Assembly: GCA_018398765.1 (NCBI GenBank)
Contig: JAHBMJ010004275.1
Span: 17,719-81,718 of the forward strand
Direction: 5' to 3'
Source of the DNA: Chromera velia
Lineage: Eukaryota > Sar > Chromeraceae
DNA: 64,000 bases
Shown here: positions 30,497-47,320 of the stretch, piece by piece
Layout of the letters: each line of letters begins with the position of its first letter
Numbering within the stretch: position 1 is the first letter of the stretch
Position numbers and translations under genes: made by a program
The notes under the pieces: generated by a model
What the model was told of the DNA's origin: nothing
Seen by the model: the letters and a program-made list of their open reading frames with translations, nothing else
Database searches by the model: none

Positions 30497-33243
30497 TCCA
30501 TACACAGGCAGACAGAGCATTGCCATGCTTTCTCCTGATCCTTTATCGGCCTTCCTGTCGAGATCTCGCTGTGTGTTTTCAACTGCCTCGTGTTTTTTCA
30601 TGCGGTCGGTGGAAAAGCGCTTCTTAGAACACTGTTCGCTTGATCGAAGTCCCTTTGCCTTTCCCAGCATAGCCGTAGAGATGGCGCAGACACAGCGGAT
30701 TACTCCGTCCCCAAAGGGGAAGAATCCGGAAAGTTCGGGGACAGATTTGGCTGCCCCCAATATGAGGAACCGGAAACACATAACGGCAACACAAATGAAG
30801 CCAGCAATCAGACCAGCAAGATGACGCACGCACCTTGCGGAAAAACTTCTGGTGGACCTGAAGGATCTGTTCCATGGAGGGCCTGCATGCACGCTCATTT
30901 CCATTCAATGTGCTTGCGTGTGCCGAGGAGGGGAGGGAGTGGTTGAGAGGGGGGTGGGTGAGTGAGGCATTTTATGACACCTTGCTGCACGCCCAAGGGC
31001 GTTCTATAGAACGGAACCCCGACAGTCTGTCAGCAAGTCAGATAATCAGCTCGGCAGGCAAATAAACCAGAAGTCGAGCAGGCCGAAAAAGGGACCGGAA
31101 AGTCGACAGAGAGGCGTCAGCCTGGGAGAATTTCAACACAGATACAAGCCAAGAAGCAGCAGAATAGCAAACATATACACACATCGCATAACACGGAATG
31201 CACCTCTCTGTGTGTTGTGCACTTTTCTGGACATACCAGTCAGTCTCTTCTGTCGAAGTGAGTGACCAGCTAACTGTCAAAATCGTTTCATCACACACCC
31301 ACTGCCTCACTCTCTCACGCTCTCACTGACCGTCTCTGGGGGTCCTTCTGCAAGCACGAGTTGACGAGATCCGCGAAATCTGGGTCTGCACAAAGCGAAG
31401 AGAAGAAAGAGCAAGAAGGGGGCACAGAAGTGAAAAACTGGAGACAGCAGGGAACAGTGCATGACACTTTCTGGTGCCACAATCATCTCCACAAGAGCCA
31501 AAGGGGGACGAGCGGCAAGATCCGAAACAGTCAAAGAACACAATTCAAAAAACAAACAGTCAAAGAAGAAAATCGAACAAAAGCACCTCCCACCCACCCC
31601 AGTCGGGTCCCGTCAATTGCGGAGGATCTCTCTGCAAGATCATCATCATCACCTTCAAGGGGGGGAATCTCTGAAACGGTGCCTGCACGTACACCCATAT
31701 CCTACTATAAAATAGTCCAGTTTTCTCCGGACCGGTTTGACTTCACTTGTGTCAAATTCTGTAATCTGGGACAAGGTTTTCTCTGCATGGCTCTATAGCT
31801 GTATCGCCAGAATTGACAAAACAAAAAGTTTGTGTACGCCTCTACTCGGTTCGTCCGCGTACTGCGTTGTCCGAAATTCTTCGGCGCGCGATGCGCGCCC
31901 ACTCTCGTGTATATACACACACACACACAGAGGGGGCGAGCGGCATTTCTGACGGACACCGCCGTCTTCGACCGCCCCCCCCCCCCGAAAAAGATATAGT
32001 GANNNNNNNNNNNNNNNNNNNNNNNNNNNNNNNNNNNNNNNNNNNNNNNNNNNNNNNNNNNNNNNNNNNNNNNNNNNNNNNNNNNNGAAAAAGATATAGT
32101 GACACCTTTTTCTTTCACATCTCTGTGCCGCACATTCCCCTTCCTTCTCTCCTCCCCCCGTCTACCTCCCCCGCCACATCCACTCACCTCTCCCTGAGCA
32201 AGTTCGATGGCGGTGATACCGAAAGACCACACGTCTGCCTTCTCGTTGTACCCCCCGCTCTGCTCCAGAACCTCAGGGGCCATCCAGCAGGGAGTCCCCA
32301 CAAAAGTTGTGCGCGTCTTCTCTGCACACAGACAGAAAGACAGACAGACAGAAGAAGGGACAGAAGACAGAGGAACTCCAGCGTTTTGTGTGAAAAAAGA
32401 GAGGAGGGTACTTTTCTTCGAAAGGAGGAAGCAGAGGAACATTTGATGAAGACACTAATACCTCACATGTGTTTGTCTCCTCCCTTTCCCTTACCGCTCT
32501 TTTGACCTCACTTGTCTCTGTCTGTCCCTGAGAGCGCTCGCTGTGACTTCCGCATGAAAGAGAGAAACGAAGGCAGGGAAGGAAGAACCCGTGGAGGCCA
32601 CAGGCCCCAATCATTTGACGAAGTACCTCTTCATTTTTTTCTTTCCCCCGTACAATGAGAAAAGTGTGAGAATCAAGGTGGCACACGCACCAAATCTCTC
32701 TCTTTATGAATTGCGTCTCGCAAACAGACGCACATTTTTCTCTCAGAGAATGAGAGAGAGAAAGGAAGCAAGATAGCGAGAGAGGAAAGTAAAAGACCCC
32801 CCCCCCCCCCTCCAAGAAAAAAGAGGCTGCCCTCCTCCCTACCTTCCTTCAGAGATGCAGACACGCCGAAATCTGCGATTTGCACGGCAGCTGCAAATAC
32901 GAACAGGCATCATCCACAAAATAAATGAGGACTGCTTCCTCCGAAGCATGTGCGAGAAAGCCGAAGCGAAGGGAGACTGAGCTTCCGAGTTTTCCCCCCC
33001 TGTTCTGCCAACCCTCCCTAAAAGAACAGGCAATGAAGGCAAAAAAAAGGCAGGTCTACTCCCAACCGCCCGCTGCCTGGCGAAGAATTTCTTCCATTTT
33101 CTCGGTGTCTCTGTCTTCCTGCCTGCTTTTACTTTCGACTGCCCTCCAACCCAACCCTTTTCTCTTCTTTCTGGTCCATCTCCTCCGCTTCTGACCATCA
33201 GCTCCCAAGAGGATGTTGCCTGCCTTCAGGTCCCTGCAGGCAC

Positions 33244-33274
<31 letters not shown>

Positions 33275-35377
33275 GGGGGAAGGCAGGGGCCAAGGTTGGA
33301 TTGATCACAAGCAAGACAACCAGAAGGACAGGCACGCAAAAAAAATGCTTCAGTGCTTTTTTGTCAAACTGTCAACTTCAGGAATCAAATCACCAGCCCA
33401 ACGGTACGAAGCGACGGTGAAACGAAAAAACGGGGAGTCGATCCCCAAAACCGAAGAACGAGCTCACTATCCAACAGACTACATCGTCTTTTCTTTCCTT
33501 TTCACTAGCCAACAGACAGAGAGAGAGACAGACAGACGAACGAACCTGTGGAGAAGTTTGTTCGCGTGAAAGTACGCCATCGCTCTCGCAGTTGCCAAAA
33601 GGATGTACGCCAGGGCTCCGACAGACTGATTTGCAAGAGGCAAAAAGGCAAACACATGGCCAAGTGGGTGTCTGGGTGAATGCAGAACAAGACACAAATG
33701 CAAGCAAGAGAGGGAAATGTGGAGGCGAAGGAACAGAGGGAAGAAGGAAGGCGGGAGGACAAGCAAGCGTGCGCGCAAGGAAGAGAGAGGAATGACATTG
33801 CGCGGTAACCGAAGAAGGTCGCAAGGATGGAAGGAGAGGAACGCGCAGGTAAAGAACGTAAAGAGAATTCGGGCAAACAAAACAAGTCAAAGAGTTGGAA
33901 GAAGTTCTAGCACACAAAGAGAATTGTCTCTAGCCCGGCAGGCATCAAAGGCAGTCAGTCAAAAGTGGCCCTCCCTGATGTCCCCCCCCCCCTGGCCAGG
34001 TTCCGACCTTGAATCCAGTGGGTGCCGTCGCTCTCAGAAGAGACAGACAGGACCCTGCAGCATGATCTCTCTCAGGCAAGCAGGGAGATAGAAAGGCATG
34101 AAACACGAGACAGAGAGAGCGACGGGTAAGAAAAATAAATGTCAAACAAACAGGCCGAGAAAGAAACGCGATGCCTGCCGTGAGGGAGAGATGCTTTTGG
34201 GTGCAGGACACGGATGACCTCAGGGAGAGAACCTTGTCGATTGATGCAAACAAACAGAGACTGGCGATGCACGCGGAAACGCACTGAGAGGAAAAGCACT
34301 TGGGGGAATTCAGAGACCAGGCTTTTTCTCTGCATCGGGCTGTGAAACTTCTTGAACATTTGAAAGATCGCTTGTTTAGGTCAAAGCAGCCAGCCCAAGG
34401 TCCTTCTTTCTTCCTCCCCCCCCTCTTTTCTCTCCTATCTCGACACTCGTCACCGACCCACCCCCTGCCAGGAGAGGCATGACAAGCCTTTACTTTTATA
34501 CAGAATTCACACATACAGAAAGTATTTCATACAGAAAGTAAATGCATGCACCGACCCACCCCCTGCTAGGAGAGGCATGACAAGCCAGAGCTGGTGCTTC
34601 ACGATGATGGCGACAAAGTAACGAATCACATTTGGGTGATCGCAGTTTCGCATTGTTACCAATTCTCGCTGCAACCGCAGAAACAGGACAAGAAAAAGAG
34701 AACACATAAAATGGTGAGTGGGTACGAAGGAGGAGTAATGGAAGAAAGGAAAAGTTGGGCATGAAAAAAGGAATAAAGAAAGCGCCAAGCATCCCGATGT
34801 CTGTCTGGTCTGCTCTCTGATTTCACATTTTGATTTGCCTCCTTTCTCTAACCCCCCTTTTCATTTTTTTTCTTGCCGGCTTTTCTCTCTCTTTCCTCCC
34901 GCCTCCACCTTCTTCAGATCGTCAGCAGTCAGTTTTCCCGTTGCACCCCTCGAAAGACTACAGGGAACCCTTCCTTCTGTTGTCACGTGAGCTCTTAAGG
35001 CGGGAAGGGAAATTTGGCGGCTCTCATGCACAGGCAAAGAGAGGTCAGAGGCAAAAAAAACACACAGGCCTTGACCCGCTCGCCCCCGCACCCGAATTTC
35101 CTCCATAGAAGAATCCGCAAAGGCCTCGAGGTCGATGACTTTGATTGCAACCTCTTCGCCCTTGTGAGGACCCACAAGAACACGGGCCTTGTACACCTGC
35201 ATGCGCACAGATCAGCACGAAAACTGAGTTGGTAGGGGTGTTGCAGAGCCATCCGTCCACTCACAAGAGAAGAAGCACACGTACCGGAGCAAAGGCCCCA
35301 TGACCAATGACGGCACCCTGCTGGTACCCGTCTGCCGTCTCCGGCCACTCCGTTTCTTTGGCAGGCTGTCCACTCAT
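29054..35377 (-). CDS. STE20-family (OSR1/SPAK/FRAY-like) Ser/Thr protein kinase, 14 exons
   Basis: Exons on the minus strand: 35285-35377, 35092-35196, 34560-34668, 34008-34054, 33546-33625, 33196-33233, 32843-32890, 32188-32321, 31598-31682, 31331-31385, 30834-30882, 30251-30307, 29843-29893, 29054-29491. Phases join into 462 residues. Landmarks: glycine loop [16 protein letters not shown] (Lys50), [12 protein letters not shown] (about 144), DFG (164-166), activation loop [29 protein letters not shown], and [10 protein letters not shown] closing subdomain [15 protein letters not shown] matches the OSR1/SPAK group, where the Thr is phosphorylated by WNK kinases. After the domain come PPLEQR and SWDFGE, typical of the FRAY PF1 extension; the C-terminal CCT (PASK/FRAY) domain is not seen. 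Known role of the group: control of ion cotransport. The last exon is Gly/Pro-rich and its end is the least certain part. Confidence 0.9.
30315..30500 (+). repeat. CA-rich microsatellite in kinase intron
   Basis: Interrupted (CA)n and CACG repeats just upstream, in transcript sense, of the 30,307 acceptor; pyrimidine/GT-rich on the transcribed strand. Confidence 0.9.
31705..31905 (-). repeat. Dispersed repeat, copy 2 (in kinase intron)
   Basis: Reverse complement of this stretch follows the blocks of 8,293-8,470: GGGCGCGCATCGCGCGCC, AATTTCGG, CGAGTAG, GTACACAAACTTTTTGTTTT, CAGAATTTGACACAAGTG and CCGGTCCGGAGAAAAC. This copy has about 40 extra bases in the middle. It sits about 20 bp from the exon ending at 31,682. 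Confidence 0.75.
32003..32086. other. Assembly gap (N run)
   Basis: About 84 Ns in the kinase intron. The 16-mer GAAAAAGATATAGTGA lies immediately on both sides, so the true sequence may be one overlap rather than a gap of that size. No exon is missing: flanking exons join in phase. Confidence 0.95.
33241..33274 (+). repeat. GACA microsatellite in kinase intron
   Basis: Pure (GACA)n run directly outside the exon 33196-33233 acceptor; on the transcribed strand it is part of the polypyrimidine tract. Confidence 0.85.
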
Positions 35378-36198
35378 TCTTCTGGTGCAGACAACCGCCA
35401 CAGCAAACGCTGCTCTTCCTCGTCAAAAGAGACGCGTGGGGTGACTGCTTCCTCTTGATCTAAGGCATGGCAGGTATCTCGAAAAACAAATGTAGTCTAT
35501 GGATTCACTGAATACTGTCCCGTAGCGCTGCAGTAGAGGAAGGTGGTGCTGACTGAACTGACTACAACACCCTGGAAGCCAAGTGCGAGTGAGTTTTTGA
35601 TCGGACAGTAGTTTCTCGAAGACTTCGAGAGGCTGAATGTGCAGTTGTGCCGTCTCTGAAAGTCTCGAAACTCCTCAGATCGAAAGCGCGGCCGCGAGGG
35701 CTGCAGCACTGCAGCATGCATGCATCTGACGCACGCAAGCGTGCGAACGACCCCGGAAAGCAAAAGGAGATGCTAGCTGACGCACGCAATTCTTTTCGTT
35801 TGTGACATGCGAGCAGCGTCAGCGCGCGCGCATGGAATTATTATAATGTCCCTACGGGACATGCCGTGGCCCCCAGGGGTGAGATAGGGTGAGAGCACTG
35901 AGAGGTGCGTCCATAATCGTGGTACATGCATGCAACAGGTTCCCCTTCCCATATTAATAGGAATACATATTAATATATGGTGCATGACAAAACCGTCAAT
36001 CACGGTTGTTGGCTGCGCAAAGGCGTAGCTGCGGTATCTGTAAATGCTGTAGAGGGCCAGAGACGGCTGGACAGGTTTTAAGATGGTTGAGAAAAAGAAA
36101 TAAGAAGAGCTTTGCTATTAGATACGTTTGCTAATAAAAAAATTAATGACGTGCAAGGACTTCACTAACACATGGTATTAACGTGAATAAACGTGAAA
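35378..36198. other. Intergenic region upstream of the kinase gene
   Basis: Contains the likely kinase promoter. Notable blocks going outward from the gene: ATGCATGC at about 35,715, GCGCGCGCGC at 35,822-35,831, and GCCGTGGCCCCC at 35,863-35,874. The last two recur in the same outward order upstream of the methyltransferase-like gene (40,693-40,734). No other gene seen. Confidence 0.5.
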
Positions 36199-36430
36199 CC
36201 TCCCTGAACCTAAGTGCTACTTGAAAAAATATAATCAAGATCATCTCTATTTGTGGCATCTTTTTTTAAGAGACCGTCCATGCCTGCGGTGTAGACGGTC
36301 AAGACACCGTCCAGATATGCGGCTTTGGCTTTCAAAACACCATAAATGATCCGCATTTGCGGCGCGGACTTTCAAGCTTATCCAAAAATGCGGCCTGAAC
36401 TATCAAGTGGTAGTTACGTTCAGGGAGGTC
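36199..36430. mobile_element. 232-bp MITE with 10-bp target duplication
   Basis: Ends are inverted copies: left CCTCCCTGAACCTAAGTGCT, right (reverse complement) ACCTCCCTGAACGTAACTAC after two extra bases. The perfect direct repeat AAACGTGAAA flanks both sides (36,189-36,198; 36,431-36,440). A 9-10 bp duplication would fit a Mutator-like origin, though that is inference. No ORF inside. Confidence 0.75.
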
Positions 36431-36959
36431 AAACGTGAAAGAGAAAATAAAATTGTAACCGCAGCAATATATTACTGATAAATCTTTAACAAGTTATTTT
36501 TGCTTATTAAAAAAAAAATTACAGTACTCCCTGCTTACATCTACTTACATTTTTATTTTTTATTTATGGAGTTAATATATAGGTCTTTTATATACAGACA
36601 CACATGCTGTAATGTTTCTTTCATTTACTTTCATTTATATTTTGGCCATTCTAGTAGTAGCATAATAGTATATATAGTAGCTAAACATTATATACGCCTT
36701 TTATTATCAACTTGCTCTTTTAAATCATCTAGCTATGACTGAGGCTGTGAGCTAGTCTATAAAATATTTGAACACAACGTTATACAAGTCCCAAACTACG
36801 CGCTTGCTATGCTTGCTGTATTAGTTGCTGTAGTTAATTGTGCTCACTTACTCACTCCCCAACACACTTAGTCACTGACTAGGTCACTGACTCACTAAGT
36901 CATTCTTGCTTTTCTCACTAATTCACTCACTCACTGTCTGACTTGTTCACTCACTTACT

Positions 36960-37872
36960 CCCTCATTTTCCCTGTCTCTCTTTGATCACTCATCCACATG
37001 CCCAAAGTTAACGGCTTCCATTAACACTCTCACATCCATACGCCTAAACGGCTTTTATTCATACACTCGCTCTCTTCGTCTCTCTTTGTTTATTTCTATT
37101 TACCCACAGGCCCTAGCGGCTTGAAGTTCTATTTACACACTGAATCTCATTCTCTCTTAGTGACAGGCTATCTCTATTCATTCAAGTACCCATACGCCCA
37201 TGTAAATATCTTCTGCTGATATGCTTGTGCGAGTCTTTGTCCCTCTTCATTCACCCACACACCCAACCGGCTCCTGTTCACCTAGCCTGTTCACACCGGT
37301 TCACACACTTGCTTTCCCTATCTATGTTCATGCACCCACACCATCGTAACGCCTTAAACGGCTTCTGTTTACATACTCGCTCTCTATGTTTCTCTTCATT
37401 ATTCTTCATTGATTCACTGCATGAGGCCCAAGCGGCTTCTGTTCACACACTCGCTCTCCTTGTATCTCCTTGTCTCTCTTCATTCACCCACATGCCCAAA
37501 CGGCTTCTGTTCATACACTCACTCTCCCTGTCTTTCTTAATTTATCAGCAGGCCCAAACGGCTTCTGTTTATACACTTGATATCTCTTCATTCATCCACA
37601 GGCCTAGCCATAAGCCCGAGCGGCTTTTATTCAATGACACACAATTGATCCCTCTTCATTCATCCATGGGCCGAAACGGCTCCTGTTCTTAGCTTCTGTT
37701 CACATACTCATTCTCCTTGTCTCTCTTTCTTCGCCTGCACACCTAACCGGCTTTTGTTCACACACCCGCTCTCCTTGTATCTCCTTGTCTCCTTTCATTT
37801 ACCCACACGCCCAAGTGGCTTCTGTTCACACACTCGTTCTCCTTGTATCTCCTTCTGTTCACACACTCGCTC
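36960..37872 (+). repeat. Diverged ~58-bp minisatellite, left part
   Basis: Loosely repeated unit containing CGGCTTCTGTTCACACACTC followed by CTCTCC, TTGTCTCTCTTCATT and CACCCACACGCCC. Copies differ by substitutions and small indels. It continues at 39,107 after an inserted element. Imperfect Ser/His/Leu ORFs across it are not credible genes. Confidence 0.85.
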
Positions 37873-37880
37873 TCTTTGTA

Positions 37881-39098
37881 CTAAGGCCTCGCACTCCGGA
37901 GTATGTATTGGGTTACATGTGAAGTTCTTAACTTAAAAATATATTTTTTTCTGAAAATCTAGATAGTTTGCTAATTGTACAGGTCAACTAAGTCGAGTTA
38001 CGTCAGAAAAACATATTTTTACAGTATAGGTCTTCAGGTTACATAAGGTTACCCCCCTTAAAGTCATGTCCCTTAGCTGGGTTACAGGTTACAAGGTTAT
38101 GGACCCTTTTGCAAACATGTAGGTTCAGCTTGTAACCGAGGCTCTCTAGGGTGTAACCTTATGAAACCGCATATCACATGAATGCCAAAAGCTGTATGCA
38201 ATATCCCAAACATGTAAACAGACTGAAACGCTAATTTTCTATAAGATCAGACCAATTATACCCAAGCCCAACGTCACCAACGCGAATCGTTGCATGATCA
38301 ACCCAGCCGTCCAGCGACAGATGGTGTCCCTTCATTGACAGAAGAAATAATACAAAGACTCAATGGCATTGTCCTATCCAGCTGTAACTGAGCTGTTTTA
38401 AACAAAAACAGAAAATAAAGCATGCACTATGTTGATTGTATAAAACTGAACACAACAGATGCAAACCAACAGCAGTTGGAAGGGGAAGAGGGGGACGATG
38501 TGCAGTTTTCGGTGATGAGACAGGCTTTATCCAGACAGCAGTCACGGAATGCATCCACCTCCCAGACTGCTTATCCTTTCAGAATAAATAAAATGAAAAT
38601 TGACGCAGTCTTTGCCAAGCCTGAAAATGCTCGGTGTACAGGGGACCACGTGTTTCTTTCGATAGAGGAGTATGAAAAAATTGAGAAAAAAAAAGCAACT
38701 CTGGATCATGAGGAGGCAAGTGCCACTGAGGACGCCACGTAGTGCCAACTATGAATAGAAATGAAGGTCTGGCCCTTTGTTCTTGCATAAAATATTGTTT
38801 TCGACTTGTTTTATGCACGGTTACACAGGGTTACACAAGGTTACATGCTATAGAGGTAAAAGGTTACAGGTTACAGGGTTATGAGGGGTTTAGCGACAAT
38901 GTGAGAGGGACAGGTCAATTTTGATCATTTATGCATGTAACCTCAAAGATCGATGAACCATGTTAGCATTTTCTTGCGTAACTTTATCCAAATAATCGAT
39001 TGGTACAGGTTTTAGGGTGTAGGATGATTTTAAAAAATCTAGACCCTAGGGTTACAGAGGTCATAACCTACCTGAGGTCTATAAGTGCCAGGCCCTAG
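37881..39098. mobile_element. hAT-like DNA transposon inserted in the minisatellite
   Basis: Flanked by the perfect 8-bp direct repeat TCTTTGTA (37,873-37,880; 39,099-39,106). Terminal inverted repeats: left CTAAGGCCTCGCACT, right (reverse complement) CTAGGGCCTGGCACT, 13 of 15 matching. Both subterminal zones are rich in GGTTACA motifs, as hAT elements often have repeated transposase-binding motifs. A 106-codon plus-strand ORF at 38,422-38,742 has no recognised transposase signature. Length 1,218 bp; probably non-autonomous. Confidence 0.85.
38422..38742 (+). CDS. Small ORF inside hAT-like element, unknown
   Basis: 106 codons, ATG to TAG, hydrophilic, with Gln/Ser-rich and Glu/Lys-rich stretches (IEEYEKIEKKKATL). 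Not recognised. It may be the tail of a decayed transposase or of a captured gene; no splice or promoter evidence that it is expressed. Confidence 0.3.
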   Translation: MHYVDCIKLNTTDANQQQLEGEEGDDVQFSVMRQALSRQQSRNASTSQTAYPFRINKMKIDAVFAKPENARCTGDHVFLSIEEYEKIEKKKATLDHEEASATEDAT

Positions 39099-39106
39099 TC
39101 TTTGTA

Positions 39107-39645
39107 TCTCTTTGTCTCCCTTCATTCACCCATACGCCCAAACGGCTTCTGTTCACACGCTCGTTCTCCCTGTCTCTCTTCACTCATCCATAGGCCCAAG
39201 CGGCTTCTGTATGTTTCTGTTCACACACTTAATCTCTCTTCATTTATTCACAGGCCTAACCAGCAGCCCAAAAGGCTTTTCTTCAATGACACACAATTGA
39301 TCTCTCTTCATTCATCCACGAGCCCAAGCAGCTTCTGTTCATACACTCGTTCTCCTTATCTCGTCCGCACGCCTAAACGGCTTCTATTCACAAACTCATA
39401 CATACTCATAAATATGCTCGTTCTCTCCGTCTCCCTTCATTCATCCACCTACAAGCCTAAGCGGATTCTGTTACTACACACACTTCCTTTCTATGCCCCT
39501 CTTTCTTCATGCACCCGCACGCCTAAACATTCACCCACACGCCCAAACGGCTTCTGTTCATACACTTGCTTACCTAGCTTTGTCCACAGGCCCAAACGGC
39601 TTCTGTTCACATCTCTCCCTCTTAAACTCACCAAGCGCTGGACCC
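39107..39645 (+). repeat. Diverged ~58-bp minisatellite, right part
   Basis: Continuation of the array at 36,960-37,872, recognised by repeated CGGCTTCTGTTCACAC and CTTCATTCACCCA blocks in the same orientation. The hAT-like insertion splits what was one array. Confidence 0.85.
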
Positions 39646-39846
39646 ATACATGGTGAGCCTCTTCACAACATTTCAAAGCGAATAGTACAGCATCCACAGC
39701 GATACACACTATATATAAACAGTATTTTGTGTCCCAAATCCTCAAGTGGAGGTAGAAGGAAGTCGAGAAACTAGGTGCTGAAGAACGATAAGAGGAGCCA
39801 AGTAGAGAGAAAGAAGACGAGTAAAAAAATATTCCTGCAGATCAAA

Positions 39847-40225
39847 TTAACCGTTTTTCCTCTTTGTCAAGCGCACTCAGTCTTGGTGCGGTTTACTCCT
39901 GACTCTGTAAGGCGGCATGTCTTAACTTGCCACTGAGTTTGGTAGCATAGTCAAACAACGGAGCAATTCTAAGCAATTCAGAACAGCTTCACTGAGACGG
40001 TGTGCTTTATCGCCTTCCTTGAAAACTACATAGATGATCGAATCTACGTACAATTTCCCTCCATATGTGTTTTTGCATATGTACCGATATATCAAGGTTA
40101 GATAAAAGGTGCATGTTCGCCATGCACGTGCTGTACATGCAGTTACCGGAAAGCGCGGGTCCTGAAAGGCAAATGTAACCCGATTTATTGGTAATTCGAC
40201 TTTTTTTTTCCATAGGTGCGGCTAA
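39847..40225 (+). repeat. 379-bp tandem duplication, copy 1
   Basis: Begins AATTAACCGTTTTTCC and ends TAGGTGCGGCTAA. It is repeated immediately at 40,226 with few substitutions. No coding potential recognised. Confidence 0.9.
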
Positions 40226-40669
40226 TTAACCGTTTTTCCTCTTTGTCAAGCGCACTCAGTCGTGGTGCGGCTTACTCCTGACTCTGTAAGACGGCATGTC
40301 TTAACTTGCCACTGAGCTTGGTAGCATAGTCAAATAACGGAGCAATTTTAAGCAATTCAGAACAGCTTCACTTAGATGGTGTGCTTTATCGCCTTCCTTA
40401 AAAACTACACAGATGATCAAATCTACGTACAATTCCCCTCCATGTGTGTTTTTGCATATGTGTTTTTGGCGTCGCTAAATCTAGGATTTAACCCTCAATC
40501 ATCATCATCATCATCATCATCATGTACCGATACATCAAGGTTAGACAAAAGGTGCATGTTTGCCATGCACGCGCTGTACATGTAGTTGCCGGAAAGCGCG
40601 GGTCCCGAAAGGCAAATGTAACCCGATTTATTGGTAATTCGACTTTTTTTTTTCCATAGGTGCGGCTAA
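40226..40669 (+). repeat. 379-bp tandem duplication, copy 2, with a 64-bp insertion
   Basis: Matches copy 1 throughout except for 64 extra bases (about 40,460-40,523) that carry a LINE-type 3' tail. Subtracting them restores the length of copy 1 to within a base or two. Confidence 0.9.
40460..40523 (+). mobile_element. 64-bp LINE 3'-tail insertion
   Basis: Reads GGCGTCGCTAAATCTAGG, ATTTAACCCTCA and an (ATC)n tail, nearly the same as the 3' end of the LINE at 23,207-23,252. Copy 1 of the tandem duplication provides the empty site (CATATG|TACCGATA). Eight bases TGTTTTTG at the 5' junction copy upstream target sequence. An extremely 5'-truncated LINE insertion, or a SINE sharing the tail. Confidence 0.8.
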
Positions 40670-41187
40670 GGGCCTTAACAGATACCATGGCCGGGGGCCA
40701 CGGCAAGGTTTGACAGTGCGCAGCGTGAGCGCGCATGCATGCATGCAATGTTGGGGGCTCTCGGGTAGACTGTTTTGTAAGTACCCCACGCTACGCTTTC
40801 CGGGGGAAAAGCATGCCGGGGTCAGACTCTATAATTTCTTATCGCCTCTCCGGGCGTGTATTAAGGGTGAGTCAGACCTGAGGTCAGACTGAAAATGCAT
40901 GCATGGCTGAAATGAAACCCGTCTACAGCTGGTGACTCTGCACTGAGGCTGTGACTGAGCTGCTGCGAAGAGATCGAAGAGCTGAGAAAACCCTCTCTGC
41001 TGGTTGTCGAGGTGAGGGTGGGGAGTCAAAGGAGCCAACTAGCTCGCATGCTGTCTTAACGGACGCTGGCGTCATCTTTGTACGGGCAAAATCTGTCCGA
41101 CGCTCATCGGTTGCTCGCTTGGCAGTAAGAGGATCCGGTTCACCTGGCCCGGAGCAGATCAACAGCACAGCTTCACTTTTCCTTCCC
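40670..41187. promoter_or_regulatory. Upstream region of the methyltransferase-like gene
   Basis: Contains GGGGGCCACGGC (40,693-40,704) and GCGCGC (40,729-40,734) followed by ATGCATGCATGC, the same blocks found outward of the kinase gene. The reading frame of exon 1 is open upstream to 40,951 without an ATG, so 41,188 is the first usable start. Confidence 0.45.

Positions 41188-47320
<6,133 letters not shown>

Noticed and set aside
30088-30904. 164- and 251-codon Cys/Val ORFs
   Set aside because: Translations of the CA microsatellite in a kinase intron, joined to shadow frames of real exons.
36960-39645. Telomeric or subtelomeric repeat
   Set aside because: The unit is a 58-bp diverged minisatellite, not a short G-rich telomere motif.
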